Source: Nodularia sp. LEGE 06071
GTDB lineage: Bacteria; Cyanobacteriota; Cyanobacteriia; Cyanobacteriales; Nostocaceae
Direction: 5' to 3'
NCBI RefSeq assembly: GCF_015207755.1
Contig: NZ_JADEWH010000007.1
Location: 182,442 to 246,441 of the forward strand
Length of the DNA stretch: 64,000 bases
Shown here piece by piece: positions 63,972-64,000 of the stretch. A model generated the notes under the pieces. It was not told the DNA's origin. It did not search any database and was given only the letters and a program-made list of their open reading frames with translations. Numbering within the stretch: position 1 is the first letter of the stretch; each line of letters begins with the position of its first letter. A program made the translations under genes and the position numbers.

Positions 63972-64000
63972 CCGAAATGCCACAATGAAACCCTCTAGCC

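Overview
The window reads as a chromosomal segment of a filamentous, probably heterocyst-forming cyanobacterium of the Nostocales (Nostoc/Anabaena/Calothrix group). The evidence is many HIP1 octamers (GCGATCGC) inside and between genes, short tandemly repeated repetitive sequences (TCAAAAG, CTAAAAT, GGGGAGT and CATTAGT heptamers), a tRNA-Leu(UAA) gene split by a group I intron, an NDH-1 ndhL gene beside DUF3007 and trpA, a HetZ-family protein, and a CphB-type phytochrome cluster. Most genes are single or in pairs on both strands, with intergenic spaces rich in small repeats and decayed transposons.

Layout. 1-2.2 kb: a two-gene unit with a retropepsin-like protease, and an IS5-family element inserted upstream of it into another reading frame. 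2.2-7.8 kb (minus): recG, a cyanobacterial hypothetical with an acidic repeat, tsf and rpsB. 8-10.6 kb: a GAF histidine kinase and a GT2 glycosyltransferase. 11.2-17.4 kb: a secreted PhoX phosphatase, a small exported protein with a tandem Pho box upstream, and a beta-barrel-like outer-membrane protein. 17.4-27.1 kb: argG, a DedA protein, a STAS protein, a candidate structured RNA, a coiled-coil protein, rpsF, an FAH-family hydrolase, a Tic20-like protein, a decayed IS200/IS605 element, glyA and cinA. 27.3-34 kb: an acidic hypothetical, a GH13-CBM20 alpha-amylase, a small membrane protein and phosphoenolpyruvate synthase. 34-35 kb: two paralogous small precursor-like peptides sharing one leader with different cores, divergent from an SbmA/BacA-type ABC transporter. 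37-44.7 kb: an Rpn-family protein, a PMT-family glycosyltransferase, a Ser/Thr kinase with an SH3-like domain, trpA, DUF3007 and ndhL. 45.2-50.4 kb: split trnL, a flippase-like membrane protein, two related lipoproteins, larC and a YrdC-type protein. 50.8-54.6 kb: a HetZ-family protein, a tail-to-tail PD-(D/E)XK nuclease and D12-class adenine methylase pair, a DUF751 protein and rbfA. 55.7-64 kb: DUF4327, TnpB remnants, a truncated cation-efflux gene, a response regulator, and a three-gene CphB phytochrome / response regulator / hybrid kinase cluster.

Functional links: the cphB-rcpB-hybrid kinase run looks like one light-signalling operon. phoX and the next two exported proteins may be part of a phosphate response, judged from the Pho box. 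The least explained items are the leader-peptide pair near 34 kb, the possible pseudoknotted RNA near 20.2 kb, and the mini-insertions that have altered coding sequences (56.9 kb, 42.1 kb, 5.3 kb). No CRISPR array, prophage or large biosynthetic cluster is visible.
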